Shown: positions 6,567 through 14,472, counted from the first letter of the stretch. The stretch is DNA of 20,369 bases from DASUKL01 sp036278755 (GCA_036278755.1 DASUKL010000006.1:1-20369); one strand, 5' to 3'. Notes: generated from the sequence alone by a model not told the origin. Numbers and translations: made by a program.

Positions 6567-8678
6567 ATGACCGCCGTCCGCCCAGCCCCGGTCCGTCGCG
6601 CCTCCCGCTCCCGTAGCGCGCCGCCCATCCCCTACATCAACCGCGAGCTCTCGTGGCTCGACTTCAACGCCCGCGTCCTGCACGAGGCCACCGACGAGCG
6701 CAATACGCTCCTCGAGCGGGTCCGTTTCCTGGCCATCTACGCGAGCAACCTCGACGAGTTCTTCCAGGTCCGGGTGGCCGGGCTGAAGCAGCAGCTGGCC
6801 GCAGGCCACAGCTCGCCGGCCCCCGACGGGCTCTCGGCCGGCCAGACGCTGGAGGCCGTGCGCGACCGCGTCCTGCCCCAGGTGGCGCTCCACTCGGCGA
6901 CCTTCGCGGCCCTCCACGCCGAGCTGGCCGAGCACGGCATCCGCATCGTCGACTACGACCAGCGCCGCGAGCGGCACCACGAGCTCCGCAGCCGCTTCCT
7001 CGACGAGATCTTCCCGGTCCTCACGCCGCTGGCCGTGGACCCGGGTCATCCGTTCCCCTACATCAGCGACCTCTCCCTTTCCCTGGCGGTCACGGTCCGC
7101 GACCCGGACAGTGGCGAGCGGCGCTTCGCCCGCATCAAGGTGCCGCCGGTCCTGCCCCGCCTCGTGGAGGTCGCCCACCACACCTACATCCTCCTTGAGC
7201 AGGTCATCGCCGCCAACCTCGACGCCCTCTTCCCGGGCATGGAGATCCTGGGCCACCACCTCTTCCGGGTGACCCGCAATGCGGACCTCGACATCGAGGA
7301 GGACGAGGCTGACGACCTGCTCCTGGCCATCGAGGAGGAGCTCCGCAAGCGCAGATTCGGGGCGGCCGTGCGGCTGGAGGTGGAGCGCTCCATGCCGCCC
7401 GCCACGCGAGCCCTGCTGGAGCGCGGCCTGGGTGTCCAGCCCACCGATGTCTACGAGATCGCCGGCATGCTCGACCTGACGGCCCTCACAGCCATCGCCG
7501 ATCTCGACCTGCCCAGCCTCCAGCCCCACCCCTGGCAGCCGGTCACGCCGCTCCGCCTCCAGCCGCCCGACGAGGATGAGGCGGCCGACGTCTTCGCTGC
7601 CATCCGGGCCGGCGACCTGCTCGTCCATCACCCCTACGAGACCTTCATCGGGTCCGTCCAGCGTTTCATCGAGCAGGCCGCCGAGGACCCCGACGTCCTG
7701 ACCATCAAGATGACCCTCTATCGCACCAGCGGCGACTCGCCCATCGTCCGCTCGCTGATCCACGCCGCCGAGCGGGGCAAGCAGGTCGTGGTCCTCGTGG
7801 AGATCAAGGCCCGCTTCGACGAGCAGGCCAACATCGTCTGGGCCCGGGCCCTGGAGCGCGCCGGGGCCCATGTCGTCTACGGCCTGGTAGGCCTCAAGAC
7901 CCACTGCAAGACGCTGCTCGTCGTCCGCCGCGAGGGTCGCGGCCTGCGCCGCTACGTCCACATCGGCACGGGCAACTACAACCAGCGCACGGCGCGCCTG
8001 TATGTCGACCTGGGGCTCTTCACCTGCGATCACGAGCTGGGGGCGGACGTCACCGACCTCTTCAACTCGCTGACCGGCATCTCCCATCAGCGGACCTACC
8101 GTCGCCTGCTGGTCGCCCCGGGCAGCCTGCGGTCCAGCCTGGCCGAGCTCATCGACGGCCAGATCACCCGCCAGCGCGAGCACGGCGACGGGCGGATCGT
8201 GCTGAAGGTCAACGCCCTGGTCGACCCCGAACTCATCGCCGCCCTCGGCCGCGCCAGCCAGGCCGGCGTGCCGATCGACATCATCGTCCGGGGCATGTGC
8301 TCGCTCCGGCCCGGGGTCGACGGCCAGACGGAGACCGTCAGGGCGCGCTCGATCGTGGGCCGCTACCTCGAGCACTCCCGGATCTTCCTCTTCGGGCAGG
8401 GCGAGGACGAGCGCTTCTATATCGGCTCGGCCGACATCATGGAGCGCAATCTCGATCGCCGCGTGGAGGCCGTCACGCCGGTCATCGACGCCGCCGCCCG
8501 GGCCCGTCTGCGGCAGATCATCGACGTGATGCTGGCCGACGACCGGCGGGCCTGGGCACTGGGTCCTGATGACCGCTGGCGGCGGGTCGAGACCCTCGAG
8601 GCCGGCCCGCGCGGGGTCGACACGTTCGAGGTGCTCATGGCTCGCGCCCGGGCCTCCGTCGAACCGGCCGCCGGCTGA
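6567..8678 (+). CDS. ppk1: Polyphosphate kinase 1
   Basis: Catalyses reversible transfer of the ATP gamma-phosphate onto inorganic polyphosphate. With the ATG at 6567 the protein has 703 residues, normal for Ppk1. The N-domain begins with YINRELSWLDFN (from residue 23) and NLDEFFQVR follows. The catalytic domains carry the autophosphorylated His465 in HIGTGNYNQRTARLY and His603 in LEHSRIF, matching the two essential histidines of E. coli Ppk. SADIMERNLDRRVEAVTPV is the C-terminal signature. The start is uncertain: there is no ribosome binding site, and an in-frame ATG at 6477 would add 30 residues; 6567 leaves a family-like short lead. It is followed after 19 bases by the CYTH-CHAD gene, then the sixA-like gene, forming a polyphosphate operon. 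Confidence 0.96.
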   Translation: MTAVRPAPVRRASRSRSAPPIPYINRELSWLDFNARVLHEATDERNTLLERVRFLAIYASNLDEFFQVRVAGLKQQLAAGHSSPAPDGLSAGQTLEAVRDRVLPQVALHSATFAALHAELAEHGIRIVDYDQRRERHHELRSRFLDEIFPVLTPLAVDPGHPFPYISDLSLSLAVTVRDPDSGERRFARIKVPPVLPRLVEVAHHTYILLEQVIAANLDALFPGMEILGHHLFRVTRNADLDIEEDEADDLLLAIEEELRKRRFGAAVRLEVERSMPPATRALLERGLGVQPTDVYEIAGMLDLTALTAIADLDLPSLQPHPWQPVTPLRLQPPDEDEAADVFAAIRAGDLLVHHPYETFIGSVQRFIEQAAEDPDVLTIKMTLYRTSGDSPIVRSLIHAAERGKQVVVLVEIKARFDEQANIVWARALERAGAHVVYGLVGLKTHCKTLLVVRREGRGLRRYVHIGTGNYNQRTARLYVDLGLFTCDHELGADVTDLFNSLTGISHQRTYRRLLVAPGSLRSSLAELIDGQITRQREHGDGRIVLKVNALVDPELIAALGRASQAGVPIDIIVRGMCSLRPGVDGQTETVRARSIVGRYLEHSRIFLFGQGEDERFYIGSADIMERNLDRRVEAVTPVIDAAARARLRQIIDVMLADDRRAWALGPDDRWRRVETLEAGPRGVDTFEVLMARARASVEPAAG

Positions 8679-8697
8679 GGCGGGCGAGGCGGCGGGC

Positions 8698-10545
8698 GTG
8701 GCGGATCCGCTCGAGGTCGAGCTCAAGTACGCGGTGCGCGATCGGGCGGCCCTCGAGGCGGCGCTCAGCGGCGAGCGGCTGGGCGGCCTGGTGGTGGGGC
8801 CCTGGCGGACCGTGGAGATGCTGGACCGGCACCTCGACACGGCCGGCGCGGCGGTTCGCCGGCGGGGTTTCGCGGCCCGGCTCCGGCGGACCGGCCAGGA
8901 GACGATCATCTCCTTGAAGGGCGCGGCGCTCGAGGACGTCGCTCCACGACAGGCACGGGACGCGGCCGACGGCGGGGCGCTCCATCGCCGAGCGGAGATC
9001 GAGGGGCCCGCCTCGGAGGCGCTGGACCCCACGGCCTGGCCGGCCTCCGAGGCCCGCGACCGGCTCCTAGCCATGATCGGGGACGCGCCGCTCAGGGTCC
9101 GCTTCACCCTCCGCCAGACCCGCCACGAGCGCGAGTTGCGAGGCATCGACGGCTGGGCCCTACTGAGCCTCGACGAGGTCTCGGTCGACGCCGACGGCCA
9201 CCACCTGGGCGACCTGGAGATGCTGGAGGTCGAGGCCAAGGGCGGCCAGGATTCGATCCTCGAGCCGGTGGCCCGGGAGCTGGCCGACTGCCACGCCGTG
9301 ACGCCGGAGCCCCGGACCAAGGCCGCCTGGGCCGATCTGCTGCTCCGGCAGGCCGGTCTGGCGGGCGACGAGGACGGCGGGGCCGATGGTCGGGGTCCCG
9401 AGCACGACACCGGCGCCGAAGGAACCTCGGACGCCCCGCACCACGCTGGGGCCGATCGTTCGGGCGTCGAGCCGGGATCGGACGCCAACCTCGAAGCGGC
9501 GGCCGAGCCCTCGGAGGTCGAGGTCGGAGCGGCTGGCGGGGGCGAAGCCGGTGCCGGAGTCGAAGCCGGTGCCGGAGCCGAAGCTGGGTCCGACGCTCCC
9601 GTGCGCCTGGTGGTCGGGCGTTCGCCCGGCATCCGGCCCGACGATACCCTGGCCGAGGCCGGCCGCAAGGCACTCCGCTTCCAGCTGGCCAAGCTCCTCG
9701 ACCGCGAGGCCGAGCTGCGGACCGACGAGGACCCGGAGATCGTCCATCAGGCTCGCGTCGCGACCCGCCGGCTACGGGCCATCTGGCGCGTCTTCGGGGA
9801 TGGCTTCACGAACCGTGCCCGCCGCCGTCACGTCCGGGAGCTGCGCCGCGTGGCCGCTCGCTTGGGAGCGGTGCGGGACCTCGACGTCCTACTGGCCGGG
9901 CTGGAGGCGTTCTCCGCCGCGGCCCGCCCGGTCGACCGGGAGGCCATCGGTTCGTTGCGCGAGTCCTGGCAGGCACGCCGTGCGGCCGCCCGCAGAGCGC
10001 TCCTGGCGACCCTCGACGGACCGGCCTACCGACGCTTCCGGGCCGACCACCTGGCCTTCGTCGAGACCGCCGGGGCCGGAGCTCGTGACCTGCCAGCGAC
10101 CAGCCCTGCCCGCGTCCGTGACACCGCGGCCAGCCGCATCTGGTCGGCCTACGAAGCGTTGCGGGCGTATGACGGGTCTCTTCGCTGGGCCGATCTGGAG
10201 ACGCTCCACGCGATGCGCATGGCGGCCAAGCGGCTGCGCTACGCGCTGGAGGCCTTCCGCGAGGTCCTGGGCCCCGAGACGAGCGGCCTCATCGAGCGCG
10301 TCGTGGCCCTCCAGGACCTCCTGGGCGCCCTGCACGACGCCGACGTGGCGGCGGGCGCGGCGCGAGCCTTCCTGACCGCGAACGCTGCGGCCTCGTCGTC
10401 GGCGTCGATCGAGGCCGTGGGCCACTACCTGGGCTCGCAGGAGCGTGAGGTGGCTCGACTCCGCCGCCAGCTGCCGGCGACCTGGCGGCCGATCGTGGCA
10501 CCGGCCTTCCGACGGGCCCTCGGCCGGGCCGTCAGTAGCCTCTGA
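8698..10545 (+). CDS. CYTH-CHAD domain protein, polyphosphate-associated
   Basis: A 615-residue fusion. The N-terminal CYTH domain (about 3-215) has the ExExK metal/triphosphate signature EVELK (6-10), basic strands such as RRRGFAARLRR, and the later acidic strand LEMLEVEAKGG. A low-complexity Ala/Gly/Glu linker (about 222-300) contains short repeats EAGAGVEAGAGAEAG. The C-terminal CHAD helical-bundle domain (about 310-615) has HQARVATRRLRAIWR (350-364), RDLDVLL and MRMAAKRLRYALE, the conserved His/Arg/Lys helices known to bind polyphosphate. The GTG at 8698 is chosen because the CYTH fold begins right after it; a GAGG-like site lies upstream. CYTH enzymes hydrolyse tripolyphosphate or related substrates and CHAD proteins localise to polyphosphate granules. 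Position directly after ppk supports a role in polyphosphate turnover or binding. Confidence 0.93.
   Translation: MADPLEVELKYAVRDRAALEAALSGERLGGLVVGPWRTVEMLDRHLDTAGAAVRRRGFAARLRRTGQETIISLKGAALEDVAPRQARDAADGGALHRRAEIEGPASEALDPTAWPASEARDRLLAMIGDAPLRVRFTLRQTRHERELRGIDGWALLSLDEVSVDADGHHLGDLEMLEVEAKGGQDSILEPVARELADCHAVTPEPRTKAAWADLLLRQAGLAGDEDGGADGRGPEHDTGAEGTSDAPHHAGADRSGVEPGSDANLEAAAEPSEVEVGAAGGGEAGAGVEAGAGAEAGSDAPVRLVVGRSPGIRPDDTLAEAGRKALRFQLAKLLDREAELRTDEDPEIVHQARVATRRLRAIWRVFGDGFTNRARRRHVRELRRVAARLGAVRDLDVLLAGLEAFSAAARPVDREAIGSLRESWQARRAAARRALLATLDGPAYRRFRADHLAFVETAGAGARDLPATSPARVRDTAASRIWSAYEALRAYDGSLRWADLETLHAMRMAAKRLRYALEAFREVLGPETSGLIERVVALQDLLGALHDADVAAGAARAFLTANAAASSSASIEAVGHYLGSQEREVARLRRQLPATWRPIVAPAFRRALGRAVSSL
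9543..9577. repeat. 18-bp tandem repeat inside the CYTH-CHAD linker
   Basis: CGAAGCCGGTGCCGGAG occurs at 9543-9559 and 9561-9577, and a decayed third copy starts at 9579. The period of 18 bases encodes an EAGAG(V/A) hexapeptide. It marks a flexible linker expanded by in-frame duplication. Confidence 0.7.
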
Positions 10546-10573
10546 GGGCCGCATGGTGGAGCGCGAGGTCTCG

Positions 10574-11062
10574 ATGGTGGAGCTGTATCTCTTGCGCCAC
10601 GCCGACGCTGGCGACGCCCTGGCCTGGGCCGGCCCGGATGCCGAACGGCCGCTCTCGCGCCGCGGCTGGCGGCAGGTCGGCCGACTTGCCGGGCTGCTCC
10701 TCGCGGCCCGCTTCCGCCCTGACCTGATCGTCAGCAGCCCCTTGCTGCGCGCGGCCCAGACGGCCCAGAGTCTGGCCGACGCCCTGGGCATGGAGATCGT
10801 CGTCGACGACCGCCTGGCCGGCGGGATCGCCGCCGCTGAGATGGAAGGGCTGCTTCGGGACCTGGGCGACCCGCAGCGGCCGGTCCTCGTGGGCCACGAG
10901 CCCGACATGAGCCGGCTCGTGGCTGAACTGTGTGACGGCGACGTCCCCGTGCCCAAGGGCACCCTCGTCCGCATCGACGCGCCGCGGCCGCTCGTCGCAG
11001 GGGGCGGCACCCTCCGCTGGCTCATCCCGCCCGACTCGCTCAAGGTGCGCCGCAAGCCGTAG
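10574..11062 (+). CDS. sixA: SixA-like histidine phosphatase
   Basis: Small cytoplasmic protein (162 residues) of the histidine-phosphatase superfamily, SixA branch. The catalytic RHA motif is in YLLRHADAG (residues 5-13), with the second active-site histidine in VGHEPDMSRL. SSPLLRAAQTA is the typical helix region. SixA enzymes remove phosphate from protein phosphohistidines. The ATG at 10574 matches the family, where the RHG/RHA motif lies within the first ten residues, and GAGG precedes it by five bases. An in-frame ATG at 10553, also with GAGGG upstream, would add seven residues. It lies directly after CYTH-CHAD and probably in the same transcript. SixA, CHAD and ppk often occur together, so a function in phosphate or polyphosphate physiology is plausible but unproven. 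Confidence 0.88.
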   Translation: MVELYLLRHADAGDALAWAGPDAERPLSRRGWRQVGRLAGLLLAARFRPDLIVSSPLLRAAQTAQSLADALGMEIVVDDRLAGGIAAAEMEGLLRDLGDPQRPVLVGHEPDMSRLVAELCDGDVPVPKGTLVRIDAPRPLVAGGGTLRWLIPPDSLKVRRKP

Positions 11063-11066
11063 CCGC

Positions 11067-11108
11067 GTCGGGCGTCGGGCGTCGGGCGTCGGCCGTCGGG
11101 CGTCGGGC
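11067..11108. repeat. Six-copy heptanucleotide tandem repeat (GTCGGGC)n
   Basis: Six consecutive heptamers start five bases after the stop of the sixA-like gene. Copies 1, 2, 3, 5 and 6 are GTCGGGC and copy 4 is GTCGGCC. The run ends at TAG (11109-11111). The unit is not a multiple of three and lies outside any supported gene. Confidence 0.9.
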
Positions 11109-11471
11109 TAGTCGCCTGATGCATGCCTCCGCGGGCAGCGGGGCTCGCGTGGGGTCCCTTCTCGCGCGGGTCACCTCTTGCCCGTCGCTCATGCGCACCA
11201 TGATCGTCAAGGTGGCCCTGGGGCGACAAGGCTGGAACTCCATGCTTGCACGACCACCTAGGCACGTCCCTCCCCTGGCGCCGAGTCATCGGGCGACTGG
11301 AACGAGCGACAAGGTGGCCTGGGCGGCCGAGATCCCGCAGAACGGCGAGAGCTTGTGCTGGCAGCAGTCATAGGACGACTGCGCACGGACTGAACGGGGG
11401 ACCGAGCGGGCCCGAGCGCGCTCGACGAGCGCAGAGCGCAGCCGCCGGGTGACTGCCGAGCGGGGAGCGGC

Positions 11472-11477
11472 TACGCT
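11472..11477 (+). promoter_or_regulatory. Putative -10 element TACGCT upstream of the DUF47 gene
   Basis: GGCTACGCT is identical over nine bases to the candidate upstream of the Pit leader (12976-12984). It would start transcription near 11484 and leave a leader of about 65 bases with a good ribosome binding site at its end. Confidence 0.45.
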
Positions 11478-11548
11478 TGAAGGAGACGACCCAGGCCGCG
11501 GGGGACCACGAAGGCTGCGTCCGACGGCCGGTCGATCAGGGAGCCTGC

Positions 11549-12169
11549 ATGCGCCTGAAGCTCATCCCGCGCGACGAAGCGTTCTTCGAGATGTTCGTCG
11601 AGGATGCCGCCAACGTCCTGGCCGGAGCTCGGCAGCTCGAGCAGATGCTGCGCGTCTACGACGATATCGAGCAGCGGGCCAAGGAGCTCTTCGCCATGGA
11701 GCACCACGGCGACGAGCTGAGCCATGCCATCGGCCGGAAGCTCAACACGACCTTCGTCACGCCCTTCGATCGCGAGGATATCGTGGCCCTCATCAGCGGC
11801 CTCGACGATGTCCTGGACATCATCGAAGAGGTCGCCGACACGTTCGTCCTCTACAACATCGATGCGCCCACGCCGGCCTCCATCCAGCAGGCCGAGATCA
11901 TCGTCAAGCAGTGCGAGGAGCTCCACGAGGCCCTGACCACGCTGCGCTCCTTCGGCGACGACCTGGCGAAGCACTGGATCGAGGTCCATCGGCTGGAGAA
12001 CGAGGGCGACCGCATCGCCCGGGCGGCCATCGCCGCCCTCTTCCGGGAGAAGACGAAGGCTACCGACATCATCAAGTGGAAGGACATCCACTCGCTGCTC
12101 GAGGACGGCGTCGACAAGTGCGAGGATGTCGCCAACATCATCGAGAAGATCGTCGTCAAGCACACCTGA
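11549..12169 (+). CDS. DUF47 family PhoU-like protein
   Basis: Cytoplasmic all-helical protein of 206 residues in the DUF47 (PhoU_div) family. The start ATG at 11549 has AGGGAG at 11538-11543, five bases upstream. The opening LIPRDEAFFEMFVEDAANV is the classic family start. Acidic/histidine clusters EHHGDELSHAI, FDREDIVALISGLDDVLDIIEE and the repeat-half ENEGDRIARAAI correspond to the two metal-binding PhoU-like bundles (E-x-x-x-D/G-D pattern). Family members usually sit beside a Pit phosphate permease and are thought to modulate it. Here the Pit gene lies about 870 bases downstream on the same strand, separated by one gene of opposite orientation, so each needs its own promoter. Confidence 0.95.
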   Translation: MRLKLIPRDEAFFEMFVEDAANVLAGARQLEQMLRVYDDIEQRAKELFAMEHHGDELSHAIGRKLNTTFVTPFDREDIVALISGLDDVLDIIEEVADTFVLYNIDAPTPASIQQAEIIVKQCEELHEALTTLRSFGDDLAKHWIEVHRLENEGDRIARAAIAALFREKTKATDIIKWKDIHSLLEDGVDKCEDVANIIEKIVVKHT

Positions 12170-12192
12170 GGCAGCCGACCGACGGCCGCCGA

Positions 12193-12840
12193 TCAGGCAT
12201 GGCGGTCAGGGCGAGGCACGGCGAAGGCGACCAGGCCGACGCAGATGACGAAGGCCGTGGCTACGACCATGGCCCCGGCCAGGGCCAGGCCCTCGGGCCG
12301 CACGCCGTCGTGGACGCCGGGCACGTTGAGCAGGAGGATGAGACCGCTCACGCTCAGGGCGATGGCCAGGGCCACCCGGGCCAGGGTGCGAGCCTCGGCC
12401 CGCGCCATGCGGGCGGCCAGGAAGGCCAGGCTCGTCGCGATGAGGGCGGCGGGCAGGAGGCTGGAGGCGCCCAGGGCCCCGATGTCGTAGGCGCTGTAGC
12501 GGGCCACGGCCCAGCCATACAGTGCGATCTGCACGCCGGCCGCCACGATCAGCCCACCGATGACGAGCGCCCAGGTCAGCCTGGCCGCGGGGCGCAGCGG
12601 CCCCAGGATGGCCCGCCCGATGCGGGGCAGGGCGACGACCAGCAGAAGCCCCCACAGGATCGGCGTGGCGCCTTCGGTCAGGGCGTCGTCCCAGGGCGCG
12701 GCGGCCTGCTCGGTCACGGCGCCGAGGAGGTTCACCACCAGCCCGGCAGCGACGTAGGCCACAAGGCTGGCCGCGGCCCACATGAGCGCCCGACCCCAGG
12801 CGTCGGTGCGAGAAGGGCTCGAGGCGGTGGGAACGGCCAT
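12193..12840 (-). CDS. Six-helix membrane protein of unknown function
   Basis: Protein of 215 residues, not recognised. Hydrophobic segments at about 20-41, 56-75, 87-109, 124-145, 153-173 and 184-208 predict six membrane helices with short loops and a charged tail (PRPDRHA). The start ATG at 12840 is preceded by GGAG at a good distance. A few charged residues lie between helices (WDDALTEG before helix 2, RMARAEARTLAR between 4 and 5), but no catalytic motif stands out. It lies between the DUF47 and Pit genes in opposite orientation, convergent with DUF47 (23-base gap) and divergent from pit. A link to phosphate uptake is possible only by position. Confidence 0.75.
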   Translation of the reverse strand: MAVPTASSPSRTDAWGRALMWAAASLVAYVAAGLVVNLLGAVTEQAAAPWDDALTEGATPILWGLLLVVALPRIGRAILGPLRPAARLTWALVIGGLIVAAGVQIALYGWAVARYSAYDIGALGASSLLPAALIATSLAFLAARMARAEARTLARVALAIALSVSGLILLLNVPGVHDGVRPEGLALAGAMVVATAFVICVGLVAFAVPRPDRHA

Positions 12841-12978
12841 GCAATCTCCACGCTCGGGTCTCGCCGGTCGCCGGACGTGCTCCCTGGGCGGGGCCACGGT
12901 TCGAGACGGCCGGATGGCGGCATCCATGGTGGGCCACGGGCCGCCCTCGCGCAAGCGCCATCCTGCGCTCGTCTCGGC

Positions 12979-12984
12979 TACGCT
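12979..12984 (+). promoter_or_regulatory. Putative -10 element TACGCT upstream of the Pit leader frame
   Basis: TACGCT is followed by six bases and then the GTG at 12991, the spacing expected of a leaderless transcript. CGCCAT lies 17 bases upstream of the hexamer, the same hexamer and spacing as before the upp -10 candidate; this may be chance. Confidence 0.5.
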
Positions 12985-12990
12985 AGCGAG

Positions 12991-13035
12991 GTGCCGGCCG
13001 CTCATCACCTTCGACGACCTGCGGCGCGGGCCTGA
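12991..13035 (+). CDS. Candidate 14-codon leader peptide coupled to the Pit gene
   Basis: A GTG at 12991 opens a 14-codon frame (M-PAAHHLRRPAARA) whose TGA at 13033-13035 overlaps the ATG of the phosphate permease (TGATG). The permease ATG itself has no Shine-Dalgarno sequence, so ribosomes terminating here could re-initiate on it. The GTG lies six bases after a -10-like TACGCT, so the transcript would begin at or near the GTG. The peptide is basic and His/Arg/Pro-rich. The frame, overlap and spacing are seen; translation and regulation are inference. Confidence 0.42.
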   Translation: MPAAHHLRRPAARA

Positions 13036-14042
13036 TGCTCGGGGGGATCACCGCCACCCTCCTGGTCGTCTTCGGCCTGGCCGTGCTCTTCGACTACATC
13101 AACGGCTTTCATGACACGGCCAACGCGATCGCGACCTCCGTCTCGACCCGGGCCCTGCGCCCCGAGTACGCCATCGCCCTCTCGGCCGCCGCGAACTTCA
13201 TCGGCGCTCTGACCGGGACCGAGGTCGCCGCCACCGTGGGGTCGGGCATCGTGGCCACGCCGGCCGGGCAAGCCGGCCAGCTGATCGTGGCCGCGGCGCT
13301 GGTGGGGGCCATCATCTGGAACCTCGTCACCTGGCGGGCGGCGATCCCCAGCTCCTCCAGCCACGCCCTCATCGGCGGCCTCATCGGGGCCACCTTCGTG
13401 GCCGTCGGCACCGGGGCGCTCGATATCGGAGGCATCGTGGGCAAGGTGCTCCTGCCGCTCATCGTCTCCCCACTCCTGGGCCTGAGCATCGGCTTCCTCC
13501 TCATGGTCGCCCTCCTCAACATCTTCCGGGGCGCCGACCCCCACCGCCTCAACGAGCGCTTTCGCCGGGTCCAGCTCCTTTCGGCGGCCTTCATGGCCTT
13601 CAGCCACGGCTCCAACGACGCCCAGAAGACGATGGGCATCATGACCTTGGCCCTGGTCTCGGCCGGCCTGCTGCCGAGCTTCGAGGTGCCCCTGTGGGTC
13701 ATCGTCCTGGCCGCCAGCGCCATCGCCCTGGGCACCGCCGGGGGCGGCTGGCGGATCATCAGGACGGTCGGCCAGAAGGTGGTCAAGCTGGATCCGGTGC
13801 ACGGCGTGGCGGCGGAGGCCACCTCGGCGGCCATCATCCTGGGCGCCTCGCACCTGGGCATGCCAGTCTCCACGACCCACGTCGTCTCGACGGCCATCAT
13901 GGGGGTCGGCTCGACGGAAGGCTTCAGCGCTGTGCGCTGGGGGATCGTCGGCAACATCGTGTGGGCCTGGATCCTGACCATCCCCCTCTCAGCCGCGGCC
14001 GCCGCGGGCGCCTGGTTCGTCCTCCACGTCCTGGTCGGCTAG
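13035..14042 (+). CDS. pit: Low-affinity inorganic phosphate transporter, PiT family
   Basis: Membrane permease of 335 residues that co-transports phosphate with a cation. The two inverted PiT signatures are present: GFHDTANAIATSVSTRA (24-40) in the first half and FSHGSNDAQKTMGIM (189-203) in the second. Serine-rich SSSSHALIGGLIG (106-118) and PVSTTHVVS in the later part are the usual reentrant motifs. Many hydrophobic segments span the whole protein. The length is typical of bacterial short Pit proteins. The ATG at 13035 has no ribosome binding site but overlaps the stop of a 14-codon upstream frame, suggesting translational coupling. With DUF47 nearby and ppk/CHAD upstream it forms a phosphate uptake and storage neighbourhood. 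Its stop is three bases from the convergent SnoaL-like gene. Confidence 0.95.
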   Translation: MLGGITATLLVVFGLAVLFDYINGFHDTANAIATSVSTRALRPEYAIALSAAANFIGALTGTEVAATVGSGIVATPAGQAGQLIVAAALVGAIIWNLVTWRAAIPSSSSHALIGGLIGATFVAVGTGALDIGGIVGKVLLPLIVSPLLGLSIGFLLMVALLNIFRGADPHRLNERFRRVQLLSAAFMAFSHGSNDAQKTMGIMTLALVSAGLLPSFEVPLWVIVLAASAIALGTAGGGWRIIRTVGQKVVKLDPVHGVAAEATSAAIILGASHLGMPVSTTHVVSTAIMGVGSTEGFSAVRWGIVGNIVWAWILTIPLSAAAAAGAWFVLHVLVG

Positions 14043-14045
14043 GCC

Positions 14046-14444
14046 TCAGCCCGAGGGTTGGGCCTCGTAGATCTCGGTGTAGGAGCGGCAGCGACCGTCC
14101 GCGTCGAACTCCAGCAGGAACACGTTGTGGTAGAGCCGGTCAAGGGTGGCCCGGCGCGCATCCTTCCAGTAGGTGCTGGTGCCGACGGCCACGGCCCGAT
14201 CACCGTCCACGGCGTAGACCTGATAGGCACCCTCGTACGTCCCGGGGTCGTCGCGACTGCTGCCCGCCCCCTCCGGTTCCACCCATGAACGGACGATGGC
14301 CTCGCGACCCGTGACGGGCGGCTCCCAGGGGTGGTATCGGTAGGTGGCCTCGCGGCTGAACAGATCGCCGATCGCCTCGGGGTCGTAGCTCTCCCAGGCC
14401 GCGGCATAGCGATCCAACCAGGCCTGGACATCGTCACGGGTCAT
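14046..14444 (-). CDS. SnoaL-like (NTF2 fold) protein
   Basis: Small protein of 132 residues. It begins with DDVQAWLDRYAAAWESYDPEAIGDLFSREATYRYHPW, the standard opening of SnoaL-like/NTF2-fold proteins. It continues through GREAIVRSW and ends with strand-rich YHNVFLLEFDADGRC. The fold makes a cone-shaped pocket used by isomerases, hydrolases and binding proteins; no specific activity can be assigned. The ATG at 14444 has GGAGG seven bases upstream. It is the last gene of the minus-strand run, 25 bases after the glutamyl-tRNA synthetase stop. A -10-like TAGGAT overlaps that stop, so it may also have its own promoter. Confidence 0.88.
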   Translation of the reverse strand: MTRDDVQAWLDRYAAAWESYDPEAIGDLFSREATYRYHPWEPPVTGREAIVRSWVEPEGAGSSRDDPGTYEGAYQVYAVDGDRAVAVGTSTYWKDARRATLDRLYHNVFLLEFDADGRCRSYTEIYEAQPSG

Positions 14445-14466
14445 CGTCGCACCTCCACGAGCGGCC

Positions 14467-14472
14467 ATCCTA
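14467..14472 (-). promoter_or_regulatory. Possible -10 element TAGGAT overlapping the gltX stop codon
   Basis: On the minus strand GGCTAGGAT spans the TAG stop of the glutamyl-tRNA synthetase gene. It lies 22 bases before the SnoaL-like ATG. The form resembles GGCTAGCAT at 2212-2220, where a stop codon is reused in the same way. Support is weak because a GGC-TAG stop context is common here. Confidence 0.25.

Larger units (their letters stand above)
11063..11548. other. 486-base gap without a convincing gene
   Basis: It begins with the heptamer tandem repeat (11067-11108). It contains a 12-base palindrome CGAGCGCGCTCG (11413-11424) and ends with a candidate promoter (11472-11477) for the DUF47 gene. 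Open frames at 11119-11373 (plus) and 11040-11243 (minus) have no recognisable domain, poor start context and no match to neighbouring composition. No tRNA-like fold or known RNA signature was recognised. Confidence 0.6.

Noticed and set aside
6444..9692. A 1082-codon open frame on the minus strand
   Set aside because: It lies wholly opposite ppk and the CYTH-CHAD gene, has low-complexity Asp/Ala/Gly/Ser/Arg composition and no domain. Long antisense frames are expected in very GC-rich coding DNA.
11119..11373. Possible 84-codon gene in the gap after the sixA-like gene
   Set aside because: No ribosome binding site of quality, no domain, and no support from composition; the minus-strand frame over the same DNA is equally unconvincing.
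11413..11424. Palindrome CGAGCGCGCTCG as an operator or terminator
   Set aside because: A 12-base GC-only palindrome is likely by chance at this base composition, and no T-run or second site accompanies it.
11477..11548. Upstream TTG start for the DUF47 gene, adding 24 residues
   Set aside because: The TTG overlaps the -10 candidate, the extra residues are not family-like, and the ATG at 11549 has AGGGAG at the right distance.
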